This document shows positions 63,772 through 64,000 of a stretch of 64,000 nt of DNA, one piece after another. The stretch's first letter is position 1. Every line of letters begins with the position of its first letter. A program made the translations under genes and the position numbers. This DNA comes from Prochlorococcus sp. AG-402-N21 (GTDB lineage Bacteria; Cyanobacteriota; Cyanobacteriia; PCC-6307; Cyanobiaceae), in assembly GCA_003216435.1 (NCBI GenBank), contig QCIW01000003.1, forward strand, positions 1-64,000, read 5' to 3'. The notes beneath the pieces are model-generated. The model was not told where the DNA came from, searched no databases, and worked only from the letters and a program-made list of their open reading frames with translations.

Positions 63772-64000
63772 TGTTTGTCTCCAATTTTAGGTTCGATACC
63801 TTGTATTAATCTTTTAATATTACTTCTATGTCTCCATAAAACTAAAATCATAGAGATGATACTTATTGATAAGTAGGGGTATGAAATTTCATTAGGTTGA
63901 AAACTAAAAAACATTAAAATTGGTAGTCCTAAGGCAGCTAAAACACTTGCTAATGAAACAGTTTTGGAGAAATATATAACAACCAGAAAAATCCCAAGGC
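63768..64000 (-). CDS. plsY: Glycerol-3-phosphate acyltransferase PlsY, C-terminal part
   Basis: The last 77 codons in the window, running off the right edge; the start is outside. The C-terminal stretch ISIISMILVLWRHRSNIKRL followed by IQGIEPKIG is the PlsY (YgiH) signature. Hydrophobic helices precede it (SLASVLAALGLPILMFF). Acylates glycerol-3-phosphate with acyl-phosphate in the inner membrane. Overlaps pyrF by four bases. Confidence 0.85.
   Translation of the reverse strand, partial: LGIFLVVIYFSKTVSLASVLAALGLPILMFFSFQPNEISYPYLSISIISMILVLWRHRSNIKRLIQGIEPKIGDKH

Overview
The window is a compact, AT-rich cyanobacterial chromosome segment. It carries two Pcb-type divinyl-chlorophyll antenna genes, kaiB-kaiC next to rplU-rpmA with no kaiA, an NblS/Hik33-type kinase, a leaf-type ferredoxin, an 8-HDF-type photolyase and many tiny picocyanobacterial proteins. 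This points to Prochlorococcus. More than one pcb gene within 2.3 kb suggests a low-light-adapted lineage; the strain cannot be named from the sequence alone. No rRNA, transposase, integrase, phage gene or CRISPR array was seen.

Layout. 1-3.4 kb: a potassium channel with a cytoplasmic NAD-binding domain (cut by the window edge), a short-chain dehydrogenase and a beta-hydroxyacid dehydrogenase. 3.4-9.6 kb: a small-protein zone with mostly unrecognised 50-180 aa products, loosely packed, including several genes under 60 codons. 9.6-15.6 kb: a surface-glycan or metabolite modification island with a methyltransferase, a NodU/CmcH/SxtI-type O-carbamoyltransferase, an SxtJ-like and a DUF5989 (SxtK-like) membrane protein, an SGNH-fold protein and a His-containing polytopic membrane protein. 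15.8-27.6 kb: accessory genes, including an atypical Nramp homologue, a DUF2130 coiled-coil nuclease-like protein, a YdcF-type protein, a DegT aminotransferase, a lipoprotein, a membrane protein with a SAP-like tail, a truncated and apparently inactive NAD-dependent DNA ligase homologue, a DUF1499 protein, a photolyase and a decapeptide-repeat/DUF3721 protein. 28-31.4 kb: two pcb genes, each followed by a strong terminator, with a Nif11-like protein and two small proteins between them.

31.4-64 kb is mainly conserved core: murD, tRNA-Val(GAC), a PSII S4-domain protein, serA-prmA, petF, a lumenal pentapeptide-repeat protein, rnz, a SpoIID-like protein, truB, rpmA-rplU, kaiBC, nblS-purD, purC, an Omp85/BamA protein with lpxC-fabZ-lpxA-lpxB and an exported MsrA, then pepA, a GIY-YIG-like protein, a DUF1825 protein, tyrS, pyrF and the 3' part of plsY. 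The bamA-lpx block joins outer-membrane protein assembly with lipid A synthesis. kaiBC converges on nblS, so clock and light/stress kinase genes abut.

The best candidates for undescribed biology are: the catalytically stripped LigA-like protein and its SAP-tailed membrane neighbour (21.9-23.2 kb); the carbamoyltransferase/SxtJ/DUF5989/SGNH/His-membrane cassette (10.8-15.6 kb); the decapeptide-repeat/DUF3721 fusion (25.8 kb); the hendecad coiled-coil protein (5.5 kb); the 52-aa twin CX3C protein (4.5 kb); a perfect GTA-N8-TAC palindrome in front of the second pcb gene; a 19-bp inverted repeat between rnz and the SpoIID-like gene; and a G+C-rich, foldable intercistronic segment downstream of rnz. 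All calls come from reading the sequence and from family knowledge; no database search was run.
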